Positions 45,965 through 53,530 of a DNA stretch of 53,530 bases are shown in pieces. A program made the translations under genes and the position numbers. This stretch comes from an uncultured Bacteroidota bacterium. Lineage in GTDB: Bacteria > Bacteroidota > Rhodothermia > Rhodothermales > UBA10348. The stretch lies in contig CALFHN010000016.1 in NCBI GenBank assembly GCA_937876355.1, positions 1 to 53,530 on the forward strand. Reading direction: 5' to 3'. Under the pieces are notes generated by a model. That model worked only from the letters and a program-made list of their open reading frames with translations. It had not been told where the DNA came from and searched no databases. The number at the start of each line of letters is the position of its first letter. The stretch's first letter is position 1.

Positions 45965-48504
45965 AGAAGCTGCTCCGTCCGAGTCCGTTTCCAGGTCATC
46001 GCTCCAAAAAACAAAAGCAAACCATACGTTATTAGAACTCCAATCCCTGAAATAATTCGCCCTTGTTGAAAAGACGGCGGCGCAAAAGTTAGGGTGACCT
46101 TGTTATTGCCGGCCGGCACAGGGATACCTCTTAAGAATTGATCTACTTCTATAATTTCAGCCACTTTATCGCCAACCATCGCTTTCCAACCCGGTTTATA
46201 ATACACTTCGCTCACAACAAGCAGGCGTTCACGATCTGATTCGACTTCAAAAACCATATTTTGAGCCGAGTATTGAACCGCTCTTACATGCGTTAATCCC
46301 GTTGAATCAGATGCTCCCGAAACCCGGGCGATTAATTCAGGGTCACCTCCCAAAACAATGGCTTCGACAGCTGGATCAAATTCCGAAGATTGAAGAATTG
46401 CCCATCCTTCTTCTCTTGTGGCCACCGAGGAGAGGCGATCTACTAAAAACGCGCGCGGAAGTACAAATGGATTTCTCGATACGATCATTTTCGTTTGTTC
46501 GTCCGTGAACACAGGCTCAAAACCCGGGAATCCCTGTTCTGCAACAACATACTTAATATTGGCCAAATTCAAAGCAGCGGGATTAATGCCGATCCCCGAT
46601 TGGCTAAGCAATATATGATCGAAGAAATCTTGATAATTCCGCAGTTTTGCGGCTGAATAACCCCCCATTGATTCATAATGAAACGACGGACGGGCATTTG
46701 TTGACGGTTCCCTTCCAAATTCAAGAGATAATACCCGAAACGTGCCATCTCCGCCCGCTTCTTCACGTTTTTGCTTCAAAAATGTGTCGAATTGATATTC
46801 CGGGACTTTTTCTTCAACCGACTTTTCCATTGAGAGCACTTCATCAGTTAAATATCGATGTCCAACCCCGTTCAAATCGACTACTACCAAGACAAAAAGC
46901 CCGGCCGCGGCAACTGAATAGGGTATGGTCCCCCGCACTAACAAAACAACCAATGAGAGGGCCAAAAACAGAAATAAGGCTACTCTTTTGGCGTCTGAAT
47001 CAAATGCTTCAATGCGAGCCGTTTTTCGAGTAGTAATCTCCTGATTGATTACGGAAACAACTTGTGGGTCAGAAGGAGAAATGGTTGGATATTGGCGCTG
47101 TATTTGAGCAAGGATTTGCTCCCTTTCAAAGGGCTTTTCAAATGATAGAACAGAATTACCGAATACGATCAACATCAAAACCACGCCAAATAACCCTGCA
47201 AAAACCCGAATGGACGGCTCAGCCCAAAGATTCCTAGTCTTGAAGGAAGCCAATCTCAGCGATGCAATCCCCCTGGAAGCCATCAACGCGGCCAACAAAG
47301 CGGCTATACTGAGCCAGGTCTCGGGAACCCTAAATGCTGAAAACATCGGGAATAAATTGAACATGACCCGATTGACTACGGCCAGATTTTCCCCCAACGA
47401 AAATGCGATAAATACTACAATGCCGATAAGAAGAGAAAGTGTTATTCGGTCTCGAAGTTTCCACCCCGCCAAAATTCCTAATGCAATAACAATTCCGCCA
47501 AAATGATGGGGTCCGCCAGTAAATGTTTTTGGTCCCCAATACGTTGGCCCTGCTCCTCCAAAAGTGTTAGATACAAGTAATGTGAGCAGCTCTCCAATTC
47601 CTTGACTCCAAGCCATGGCATACGCCCACGTCATGCCTGCTGCAGCGCCTCCGGTGGCGGACCCCCTCGTCGTAAATGGAGCCAATTCGGCATGCAATAA
47701 ATAGGGTTCTGCTACCATCATCAAGCCTAGTACAGATCCCAAGACCAATATACCGGTGGCTTTAATAAATGACTTCTGATCGCCGCTTTTGGTGGCATTT
47801 ATACCTTCCACCAACCACCAAATTCCCGCTGCAAGAGTTACGTAATACGTTATTTGGACGTGTCCAGCTCTGAGATTTGCCGCAAGCGCCACGGCGAACA
47901 GTAGGCCAGACATCAACGTGTGTTTTCGTAAAGCATGTATGAATGCTACCAACATCCACGGTGCCCAGGCTAGGGCAATAAACTTGGAATTGTGCCCTGC
48001 AATCAAGATTACAGGCATATAAGTCGACAATCCGTACGCCACGGCTCCTACTATGGACGCAAGGCTGTCCCTGGTTACGTACCACGCCAGCACGTACATC
48101 CCAAATAACATCAGCAATAAATTCGACGTAGGCCAACCCCATTTACGGAGTTCACGAATCAGTATATCGACTTGAGGCACCGTCAATTCCGGAGATATCA
48201 TATAGCCGGGCATCCCGGCAAATGTTCGGCCCGCCCAAAGTGCGACATCGCCGGTCTCCTCTTCGTATTCGATCATGGACTGAGCCATTCCCCGCCAATT
48301 CACTGTATCGCCAGCGATAATCTGCTTTTCCGAAAAAATAATCGGAGCATAAAAAACGACGGCCACAAGCACCAAAATTAAAAAGGCTATAACATGTTGG
48401 CGCACATTAGATTGACGAAACCAAGCATCATGCCAGGAGGGCGTATTTTGGTCTGCTGCTCGCGGGGAGGCGACACGCGCCGTTCTTGAAGGTTTTTTAC
48501 TCAT
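45961..48504 (-). CDS. YfhO-like polytopic membrane protein
   Basis: An 847-residue protein with about 12 membrane helices: one near 37-55, several between about 110 and 420, and a last one near 815-838. A soluble, probably periplasmic domain lies between about 580 and 800. The NWRGMAQSM loop after the first helix and the GYSAAKLRNYQDF segment are typical of YfhO (GT-C-like) proteins, which in Gram-positives help glycosylate lipoteichoic acid. In this phylum related proteins occur in envelope glycan loci, of unproven function. It is followed at once by the methyltransferase. Confidence 0.85.
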   Translation of the reverse strand: MSKKPSRTARVASPRAADQNTPSWHDAWFRQSNVRQHVIAFLILVLVAVVFYAPIIFSEKQIIAGDTVNWRGMAQSMIEYEEETGDVALWAGRTFAGMPGYMISPELTVPQVDILIRELRKWGWPTSNLLLMLFGMYVLAWYVTRDSLASIVGAVAYGLSTYMPVILIAGHNSKFIALAWAPWMLVAFIHALRKHTLMSGLLFAVALAANLRAGHVQITYYVTLAAGIWWLVEGINATKSGDQKSFIKATGILVLGSVLGLMMVAEPYLLHAELAPFTTRGSATGGAAAGMTWAYAMAWSQGIGELLTLLVSNTFGGAGPTYWGPKTFTGGPHHFGGIVIALGILAGWKLRDRITLSLLIGIVVFIAFSLGENLAVVNRVMFNLFPMFSAFRVPETWLSIAALLAALMASRGIASLRLASFKTRNLWAEPSIRVFAGLFGVVLMLIVFGNSVLSFEKPFEREQILAQIQRQYPTISPSDPQVVSVINQEITTRKTARIEAFDSDAKRVALFLFLALSLVVLLVRGTIPYSVAAAGLFVLVVVDLNGVGHRYLTDEVLSMEKSVEEKVPEYQFDTFLKQKREEAGGDGTFRVLSLEFGREPSTNARPSFHYESMGGYSAAKLRNYQDFFDHILLSQSGIGINPAALNLANIKYVVAEQGFPGFEPVFTDEQTKMIVSRNPFVLPRAFLVDRLSSVATREEGWAILQSSEFDPAVEAIVLGGDPELIARVSGASDSTGLTHVRAVQYSAQNMVFEVESDRERLLVVSEVYYKPGWKAMVGDKVAEIIEVDQFLRGIPVPAGNNKVTLTFAPPSFQQGRIISGIGVLITYGLLLFFGAMTWKRTRTEQLL

Positions 48505-48549
48505 TCGTCTGCTCGTAGCAGATTGAGGTGGGTATAAATAGCGAATACG

Positions 48550-49413
48550 CTACGGTAGTGCGTTTGGGCGGTTCCAAGAATCTAGTTCACCCTGCATAAC
48601 GTCTCGTACTAAGCCCATGAGTCTTGGAATATCTTTTCGAGTCCAACCATCAATATTAATGGGCTTGCCAATAACAATATGCATCGTGCCGGGCCGTGCC
48701 AAGCGCGTCTTTTCGTTGAAAAGTTCAAGAGCATTCAAAATCGTCACGGGAACCACCGGGACGCCCGCTGCAATAGCCAGTATGAACGCGCCCCGTTTGA
48801 ATTCTTGAATTTGTGTGCTGTGAGACCGCGAACCCTCAGGAAAAATGGCAACTGAGAGGCCTTTTTGGATTCTTTCACCAGCAATCTGCATCGATTCAAC
48901 AGATTTTTTGGGGTGAGACCTATCGATAAAAACAGAAGGGGAGTTTTTAATCGAAGCACCCAAAAACGGGACCTTAGCCAATTCAGATTTGGCCACCCAT
49001 CCAAATGGGCACGGAATACCTATTCCTACCGCTGGAATATCTAACGCCACCTGGTGATTTATGGCAAATACGTATGCTTTCGAGAGGTCCAATGGTACTC
49101 GTTGAACGGTTTTAACACGAATTGCCATGCCCATGGTCATGGAACGTCCCCAAATTCTTGACCATAATCGAAAAACTCGGATATCCTTCGACAAAAGATT
49201 ATGTGTTACGGATCCAGTGGCGGAAAAAATGGTCGAAACAATAGCCCAAAAAGCTGCCCAATAAAAAAATATCCGCCGAAAAACAGACGGCGTAAGAGGT
49301 TTTGAAACAGAATTTGTAAGATGCGTTGGCAAAAAGAAACCGTTATAATTCAGTAAGCCGATATAACTCAGTGAGCCAATATAATTCAGTGAGATAGCGC
49401 TGTGAATTCCCAC
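48550..49413 (-). CDS. PlsC-like 1-acylglycerol-3-phosphate acyltransferase
   Basis: Up to 287 residues. The acyltransferase motifs are NHQVALD (H-x4-D), KNSPSVFIDR, FPEGSRS and VPVVPVTI. It should acylate lysophosphatidate or a similar lipid at the inner membrane. The apparent start is GTG at 49413, which makes the N-terminus include three copies of a (S/L)L(N/S)Y(I/N)G hexapeptide from a tandem 18-bp repeat; the true start may lie downstream, and no ATG is available nearby. It opens the minus-strand glycan group. Confidence 0.85.
   Translation of the reverse strand: MGIHSAISLNYIGSLSYIGLLNYNGFFLPTHLTNSVSKPLTPSVFRRIFFYWAAFWAIVSTIFSATGSVTHNLLSKDIRVFRLWSRIWGRSMTMGMAIRVKTVQRVPLDLSKAYVFAINHQVALDIPAVGIGIPCPFGWVAKSELAKVPFLGASIKNSPSVFIDRSHPKKSVESMQIAGERIQKGLSVAIFPEGSRSHSTQIQEFKRGAFILAIAAGVPVVPVTILNALELFNEKTRLARPGTMHIVIGKPINIDGWTRKDIPRLMGLVRDVMQGELDSWNRPNALP
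49345..49398. repeat. Three tandem 18-bp repeats at the start of the PlsC-like gene
   Basis: Units ATAATTCAGTAAGCCGAT, ATAACTCAGTGAGCCAAT and a third that diverges after ATAATTCAGTGAGATA lie head to tail. On the minus strand they code for a repeated hexapeptide if the GTG at 49413 is the real start. Copies are very similar at the DNA level, so the duplication looks recent. Confidence 0.75.
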
Positions 49414-49539
49414 ACGTAAAATCTAGCCATCAGGGACACACCGGACAACCAGTAATACCAGGAATACACGGATCCGTAAATACCTTTTCAAGAAATCGAC
49501 TTACAGTTAACTTAACTCAGAATATTAAATACCGTTGTT

Positions 49540-50178
49540 ATGTATCGACATTTGTTTTCGAAATCTTTTTTTGGCTTGCTTGTGATTGTGATCTGCACTT
49601 TCACCTTGGCCGATCCAGCTGTTGCTCAGTTCAAGGCTGCCATTCATTTGGGAATGACGGGCTCTTCGTTTAGAGGTGGAAACCTCCAAAACAGCTCGCC
49701 AATTGTTCGATTCGGAGGTGGAGCAGCTCTGCGATATGAGTACCCAAGCGGATTCGAATTCGAGACAGGTTTGTTTTACGTGACGAAAGGTTCAGACCTC
49801 GAAGGCACGTACTCTCAAATTCCGATTGAGGGCACTTCGGAGATAACCTACATTGAATTACCGGCTTTGATTGGCTATCGTTTTAAAAGAGAGAGTCGAT
49901 TTAGCCCAAGAATTTATGCTGGCCCGGCCATGGCGTTCAAAACCGACGCACAAATCAAGTTTAATGCAAAAGGGAGCTCAATTGTTCAACAAGAGGAAGA
50001 CCTTACGGTTGAAGACAAAGACCTTGGCATCATGATTGGAGCGGATGTAAATATGGGATGGGGGTCCGAAATACTTAATTTCGGCATTCGTTCAACACTT
50101 GGGTATTCCAATGCGCGCTCAGAGAAACCTGAAATTTACAATACGTCTATTGCGCTCATGATTGGCATTGTTTTTTAG
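49540..50178 (+). CDS. PorT-like outer membrane beta-barrel protein
   Basis: A 212-residue protein with a signal peptide (1 to about 29, ending AVAQ) and an eight-strand-like barrel rich in Gly and aromatic residues: FGGGAALRYEYPSGFEFETGLFYVTKGS, SEITYIELPALIGYRF and a C-terminal strand ending in Phe (LMIGIVF). It fits the PorT/OmpW-like small barrel group. In T9SS bacteria PorT helps secretion, but many paralogues have no known role. The gene stands alone on the plus strand and converges on the M28-like lipoprotein gene with a four-base overlap of their ends. Confidence 0.8.
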   Translation: MYRHLFSKSFFGLLVIVICTFTLADPAVAQFKAAIHLGMTGSSFRGGNLQNSSPIVRFGGGAALRYEYPSGFEFETGLFYVTKGSDLEGTYSQIPIEGTSEITYIELPALIGYRFKRESRFSPRIYAGPAMAFKTDAQIKFNAKGSSIVQQEEDLTVEDKDLGIMIGADVNMGWGSEILNFGIRSTLGYSNARSEKPEIYNTSIALMIGIVF

Positions 50179-51215
50179 TGGCTCATCACTAGTTCTAGCG
50201 ACTTTTGAGCCAGCATAGCAGCGTCTTGAACTAAATATGGTATTCCGATGAGGGGTATCAATTTTTCGCGCCTTACAAGCGGATAAAACATCATTGATGC
50301 GTCTTTGTCCGTCGCTGCTTTGGATGCAGTCAAAATGGTAATCGGCGCGCTAATTCCCTGCTCGAGTAACATTTTGTCCCATTCGCAGGAAGCAATTTTT
50401 GAGTCTTCGAGGACGATCACCCGGACTACATTACTTTTTTTCCATTGAAGGGACCGAAGCACAGAGTCTGGTCCTTGACAGTCTTCGAGGGTCCCTGAAA
50501 CAAAACTGACGAGGATTGTTGGTCCAAGAACGGACCATGTGTCTTGCATCCTTGATATCCGGCGCACCGTTTCCAAGAGCGCGGCCGATGCAACCCCAAG
50601 ATCAGAGCCATCCGTGTACGATGAAACCCCTTGCCGACCTTGACCATCTAGCGCGGCCAAAATTAAAATAAGAGAATCTCGTCTGACCGGAAGCCTTCCT
50701 GGGATAAACCCCGAAATGTGTACTGTAGACGTTGTTACTGTTTCTGTCGACACGACATTTGGCCTCACCAAATACCCGCGATTAGTAACCAAATCTGTTA
50801 CTCTCGGAGAATAAAGGATTTCAGCCACCCCATCTTTGTGACCGACTAGATAATCATCGCCTTGAACCAATCGAAGGGAATCACGGCCAATGAGATTGAT
50901 GACCGCTGGAGCCAAGACCATGATGCGCGAAGCATATTGATGCCGATACGATTTGCCTTGAATGGGCTGAAGGCCAACTTTTTCTAGTTCGGACGATACA
51001 TACGTCGCAGCGCGTAAAAACCCTCGAGTTCCAGTCTCGCGTCCTTCCATTTCAACCGAATTGAATTGAACAATATGGGTTGTTAGGTTATCCGAATTCC
51101 ATTGATTTTCTGGATCAGATGCCTCTTGCACGCTGGTAGCGTTCGGTGCTATGCACCCGCCCATCGCAGAAACGAAACAACCAACGGCAATAAGGCGAAA
51201 TAAAAAACCCATCAA
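50175..51215 (-). CDS. M28 peptidase-like lipoprotein lacking metal ligands
   Basis: A 346-residue protein with a lipoprotein-like signal (Cys21 after AMGG). The opening (HIVQFNSVEMEGRETGTRGFL, then AATYVSSELEKVGLQP) closely follows M28 zinc aminopeptidases. Where active enzymes have the H-x-D zinc motif, this protein has LAALD (186-190), and the Glu-Glu of the active site is replaced around GTLED (241-245). The Asp in TDGSDLGVAS (201-210) remains. It therefore looks like a catalytically dead member, perhaps a binding protein, or a new metal arrangement. Confidence 0.7.
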   Translation of the reverse strand: MMGFLFRLIAVGCFVSAMGGCIAPNATSVQEASDPENQWNSDNLTTHIVQFNSVEMEGRETGTRGFLRAATYVSSELEKVGLQPIQGKSYRHQYASRIMVLAPAVINLIGRDSLRLVQGDDYLVGHKDGVAEILYSPRVTDLVTNRGYLVRPNVVSTETVTTSTVHISGFIPGRLPVRRDSLILILAALDGQGRQGVSSYTDGSDLGVASAALLETVRRISRMQDTWSVLGPTILVSFVSGTLEDCQGPDSVLRSLQWKKSNVVRVIVLEDSKIASCEWDKMLLEQGISAPITILTASKAATDKDASMMFYPLVRREKLIPLIGIPYLVQDAAMLAQKSLELVMSH

Positions 51216-51250
51216 TAGTCAGATATTGGCAACATCGTTACCATACAAGA

Positions 51251-51529
51251 CTACTTTTTGCCTGTTCCTTTGAACTCAGCTGGTTTTTTGGTTTTGTTGG
51301 CAACCTCGCTATTGAACACTTCGAGAGCACGTTGTACCGCATCTCGTTTTTGCTGAAGCATATTCTCAGGCATTTTTAATGCAAATCGGTCTCTAATTGG
51401 ATCTACGATTCTTGCCTGAATGGCTATAACTAATTCCTTTTGAGTTGATTGTTTTTGGGTTCTGCCAAAAATGTAGCGTAAACCAAAAAACCACCCTGGG
51501 TGTATCGGTTGATATATTCTGGACTTAAA
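51251..51529 (-). pseudogene. Secretin-like gene remnant
   Basis: An open minus-strand stretch of 92 codons with no usable start codon until Met near its end. Its sequence is protein-like: WFFGLRYIFGR and STQKELVIAIQARIVD resemble the C-terminal end of the secretin (GspD/PilQ) domain, followed by a helical, basic tail. An in-frame TGA sits at 51530-51532, preceded by ATG-AAA-TCT-ATT-TTA. The rest of the gene is absent; the S8 peptidase gene ends only 76 bases upstream. This looks like a truncated fragment. The secretin match is by eye only. Confidence 0.4.
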
Positions 51530-51604
51530 TCATAAAATAGATTTCATAAAAAAAGGGGCATTTCGTTTGAAATGAACTGGCTCTAACCAACCCTAAAAAA
51601 TATT

Positions 51605-52972
51605 TTAATTCTTTGAACGCGCAATGGATGTCATACCTACCCATACCGAGCTACTATTGGTACCCGATGGTACTTTTTTAGCGCTTTTACTACCACTAGA
51701 TGCGTTCATCACAGCCTTTCTAACGTCATCAGGAGTCGCTGAAGGGAACTGAGCCAAATACAAAGCTGCGGCTCCAGTCACGTGCGATGCGGACATGGAG
51801 GTACCACTCATGGTAGAATAAGCGTATCCAGGAGCTAGCGAAAAAACATCTTCACCTGGCGCAAGAAGATCTACAGACGAGCCGAAATTTGAAAACCATG
51901 AAAACTTTCCGTTTTTCCCGTATGACCCAACGGTAAGTGCATCTTCCACGTGTGCAGGAGTCACAAGTCCTGAGTCTGTGGATTTATTTCCAGCAGCAAC
52001 AACCACCGTAATTCCAGCATCAATGACTGCCTGAACGGCATCGTCTAGTGCTGTGCTTCCAGCCCCGACTTCAACGCCAAGGCTTAGATTTACTACCGCA
52101 GGACTGCCAGGATTATTTTGCTTCCACCTGAGAACATCTTCCAGAGCAGCTACTACGTAAGTATCGTCACTTATTCCATCGTCGTTAAATACCCGATAAT
52201 TGTGGATTCGAGCCCCTGGAGCAATGCCTACAACTCCCCTATCGTCGTCAATCCCACCTATGATTCCTGCAATATTGGTTCCATGACCATCTGCGTCATA
52301 GGCATTCCCTGAGCCGGAGTAGTCACGAGACTCAACAACATTTACGTCGGGGCTGGACACGCCTGTATCAATCAGGAAAACATCCACATCAACAGAACCT
52401 TGCCCGTCTCCAGAAATTGCCCAACTCTTGGTACCTCCAACATCCGAAACGGACCATGGAATTACCTGACGAGATGATGTCTTTTTCATTTGACCTGGAT
52501 TCATTGAGATCGGAAACACAGGTTCAACCCAGTCGATGGTCTCGTCATTTGCCATTTCAGCCAAAAACTCGTCTAGGTGGTCGGTAGCAACCCAAACGGA
52601 GTATCCATAAAATGTATCAGTGAATTCATAACGATCCACAATTTTGTAACGATCAACAATCTTGTATCGGTCTACAATCTTGTATCGATCCACAATTTTG
52701 TATCTATCGACGATTTTATAGCGATCCACAATCTTATACGGATTGATAGCAAATACAACAGCCGTTAAATCGCCGTCCTTTCCTGCAGCCCTTACTGCAC
52801 TAGCGACTAGGTGCTGATTTCGAATTTTCGAAGTTGAGGTCAAAATTTCTGTGGCGGTGAGATCGCTTTGAGTATCAACCATTTGGTCCATACATCCTGA
52901 AAACGTTAGGAAAACGAACGCAACAACCGAATACCTCAAAAGAGGTCCAATTCCGAATTTAAATACCGACAT
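51605..52972 (-). CDS. Subtilisin-like (S8) serine protease lipoprotein with hexapeptide repeats
   Basis: About 455 residues from the ATG at 52972 (a GTG at 53005 would add 11; residue numbers here count from it). A lipoprotein-like signal ends at Cys38. An I9-type inhibitor pro-region (about 80-165) is interrupted by six copies of YKIVDR (90-125) and resumes with FYGYSVWVATDHLDEFLAEM and IDWVEPVFP. The catalytic domain has Asp213 (FLIDTGV), His241 (DGHGTN), the oxyanion Asn in VAAGN and Ser403 (GTSMSASH). It should be an active, surface or periplasmic protease, released from its pro-region after folding. There is no T9SS tail. What the repeat does is unknown. Confidence 0.92.
   Translation of the reverse strand: MSVFKFGIGPLLRYSVVAFVFLTFSGCMDQMVDTQSDLTATEILTSTSKIRNQHLVASAVRAAGKDGDLTAVVFAINPYKIVDRYKIVDRYKIVDRYKIVDRYKIVDRYKIVDRYEFTDTFYGYSVWVATDHLDEFLAEMANDETIDWVEPVFPISMNPGQMKKTSSRQVIPWSVSDVGGTKSWAISGDGQGSVDVDVFLIDTGVSSPDVNVVESRDYSGSGNAYDADGHGTNIAGIIGGIDDDRGVVGIAPGARIHNYRVFNDDGISDDTYVVAALEDVLRWKQNNPGSPAVVNLSLGVEVGAGSTALDDAVQAVIDAGITVVVAAGNKSTDSGLVTPAHVEDALTVGSYGKNGKFSWFSNFGSSVDLLAPGEDVFSLAPGYAYSTMSGTSMSASHVTGAAALYLAQFPSATPDDVRKAVMNASSGSKSAKKVPSGTNSSSVWVGMTSIARSKN
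52631..52738. repeat. Six 18-bp units coding for YKIVDR in the S8 protease pro-region
   Basis: Six in-frame units give exactly the same hexapeptide. At the DNA level they differ at most third positions: Val uses GTG, GTC, GTA and GTT, Arg uses CGC, AGA, CGA and CGT, and Tyr, Lys, Ile and Asp also vary. So the repeat is old and held constant as protein. Confidence 0.92.
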
Positions 52973-53104
52973 AAATTCCACCGAGGGATAGTGACTGAAA
53001 TACACCCTACCGATCTGAGAAAAAGGTAGGGTTTCAGTGCGAGTATCGGCGAAAACGAATCAAACATTAAGTTCATATTTACAATGACTTAAATAAAAGA
53101 AAAA

Positions 53105-53138
53105 CGCCCTTCCGCCAATACATAGAGGCGGAAGGGCG
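53105..53138 (-). terminator. Terminator after the right-edge gene
   Basis: A perfect 12-bp GC-rich stem (CGCCCTTCCGCC and its complement, ten-base loop) is followed on the minus strand by TTTTTCTTTTATTT. It lies 29 bases past the stop at 53168 and supports a real gene ending there. Confidence 0.85.
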
Positions 53139-53167
53139 CTTAAACGCAACCTGAAAACTTGGTCGAC

Positions 53168-53443
53168 TTATCTCTTGATTGCGACTCCTTCTTCCAACTT
53201 TGCGGTGGTTTCTCCAACCGTGCAGACAGCAAAACCATTTTCTTCCATTTCGATCTGAGCAAGCAGGTTTTTAATTGGTCGAACCGTTGCCGAGCTGTAT
53301 TTGATAGATCCGAAATCACTCATTGAAAACGTGATTGGATATCCTTCTTCTATGTAAACATCATTTTCGCAACTTCCCAATGAATCGCCGTGGTCATATC
53401 GATGACTTCCATCCGTTCCAGAACAACTGCGTTGGCCATGAGC
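53168..53443 (-). CDS. Unrecognised gene, C-terminal part, possibly frameshifted
   Basis: A minus-strand frame open from after a TGA at 53444-53446 down to 53168; only a TTG at 53380 could start it (70 residues). The content is protein-like (VYIEEGYPITFSMSDFG, then a mixed charged C-terminus), and a good terminator follows. A second frame from the window edge (stop at 53350) overlaps its start. Either the real gene was split by a frameshift near 53350-53440 or this is a short independent gene with a non-ATG start. No family is recognised. Confidence 0.45.
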   Translation of the reverse strand, partial: AHGQRSCSGTDGSHRYDHGDSLGSCENDVYIEEGYPITFSMSDFGSIKYSSATVRPIKNLLAQIEMEENGFAVCTVGETTAKLEEGVAIKR

Positions 53444-53530
53444 TCATACTCAGCCCTGACCATTTCGTCATAGGTCGGCATCTGAGCTGTCATCTGATTG
53501 AAAGCAGCTAAGGCTGCAATCATCATTGTT
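53350..53530 (-). CDS. Unrecognised partial reading frame at the right edge
   Basis: A minus-strand frame enters from the right edge (ATG at 53526 or 53523, or a start beyond the window) and stops at 53350. The 59 or so visible residues are helical and Met/Ala/Glu-rich (AAFNQMTAQMPTYDEMVRAEY). It overlaps the next frame in a different phase by about 90 bases. It may be the upstream half of one frameshifted gene. Confidence 0.4.
   Translation of the reverse strand, partial: TMMIAALAAFNQMTAQMPTYDEMVRAEYELMANAVVLERMEVIDMTTAIHWEVAKMMFT

Noticed and set aside
51530-51532. TGA as a selenocysteine codon joining a short start to the secretin-like frame
   Set aside because: No SECIS-like hairpin was seen, and the frame lacks any known selenoprotein motif; a pseudogene is simpler.
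52631-52738. 18-bp repeats as a CRISPR-like or simple satellite array
   Set aside because: No spacers; units are in frame and differ by synonymous changes within an intact gene.
52577-52768. Plus-strand frame with repeated Ile/Asn/Val pattern
   Set aside because: It is the antisense reading of the YKIVDR repeats in the S8 protease.

Overview
The window reads as a chromosomal segment of a Gram-negative member of the Bacteroidota/Rhodothermota/Balneolota (FCB) branch. Pointers are a TonB receptor with an N-terminal carboxypeptidase-regulatory-like domain, a T9SS type A sorting tail, PorV/PorQ- and PorT-like barrels, a CcmE of the cysteine (KCPSKY) type, and the complete classical menaquinone pathway. 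No tRNA, rRNA, insertion sequence, CRISPR array or phage gene was recognised. The assignment comes from protein motifs read by eye and not from any search.

Layout. Positions 1-8490 hold a minus-strand surface module: TonB receptor, large T9SS-sorted secreted protein, PorV-like barrel, then a lipoprotein c-type cytochrome cut by the left edge. Positions 9097-24349 are mostly housekeeping: sucD-engB-serA, tatA, ada-aroA, an MGMT-like protein, an SPFH lipid-raft protein, murB, a cytochrome c maturation cluster (ccmB, ccmC, a ccmD-like gene, ccmE; no ccmA seen), mgtE, rsmA, a TPR protein and bioY. Positions 24355-37865 are one long minus-strand run: menF, menD, a 142-residue unknown, menH, menB, menA, menC, menE, then a small membrane protein, an alpha/beta hydrolase and metH. 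The men genes overlap or nearly touch, so chorismate to demethylmenaquinone (except the DHNA-CoA thioesterase) is encoded as one unit. Quinone, haem export and cytochrome genes together suggest a respiring cell.

Positions 38020-40435 carry the most unexpected locus. Two bacterial microcompartment (BMC-H) shell genes lie upstream of a YbbR-like protein and an unknown membrane protein, with no pentamer gene and no cargo enzyme in the window. One shell protein has a Rho_N/SAP-like tail.

Positions 40653-49413 are a surface polysaccharide region: two different UDP-sugar 2-epimerases, two family-4-like glycosyltransferases, a methyltransferase, a YfhO-like membrane protein and a PlsC-like acyltransferase. 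Two back-to-back perfect hairpins lie inside one glycosyltransferase gene. Positions 49540-53530 hold envelope proteins: a PorT-like barrel, a lipoprotein that looks like an M28 peptidase without its metal ligands, a secretin-like gene remnant, and a subtilisin-like lipoprotein whose pro-region has six identical YKIVDR hexapeptides written with different synonymous codons. The right edge cuts an unrecognised gene.
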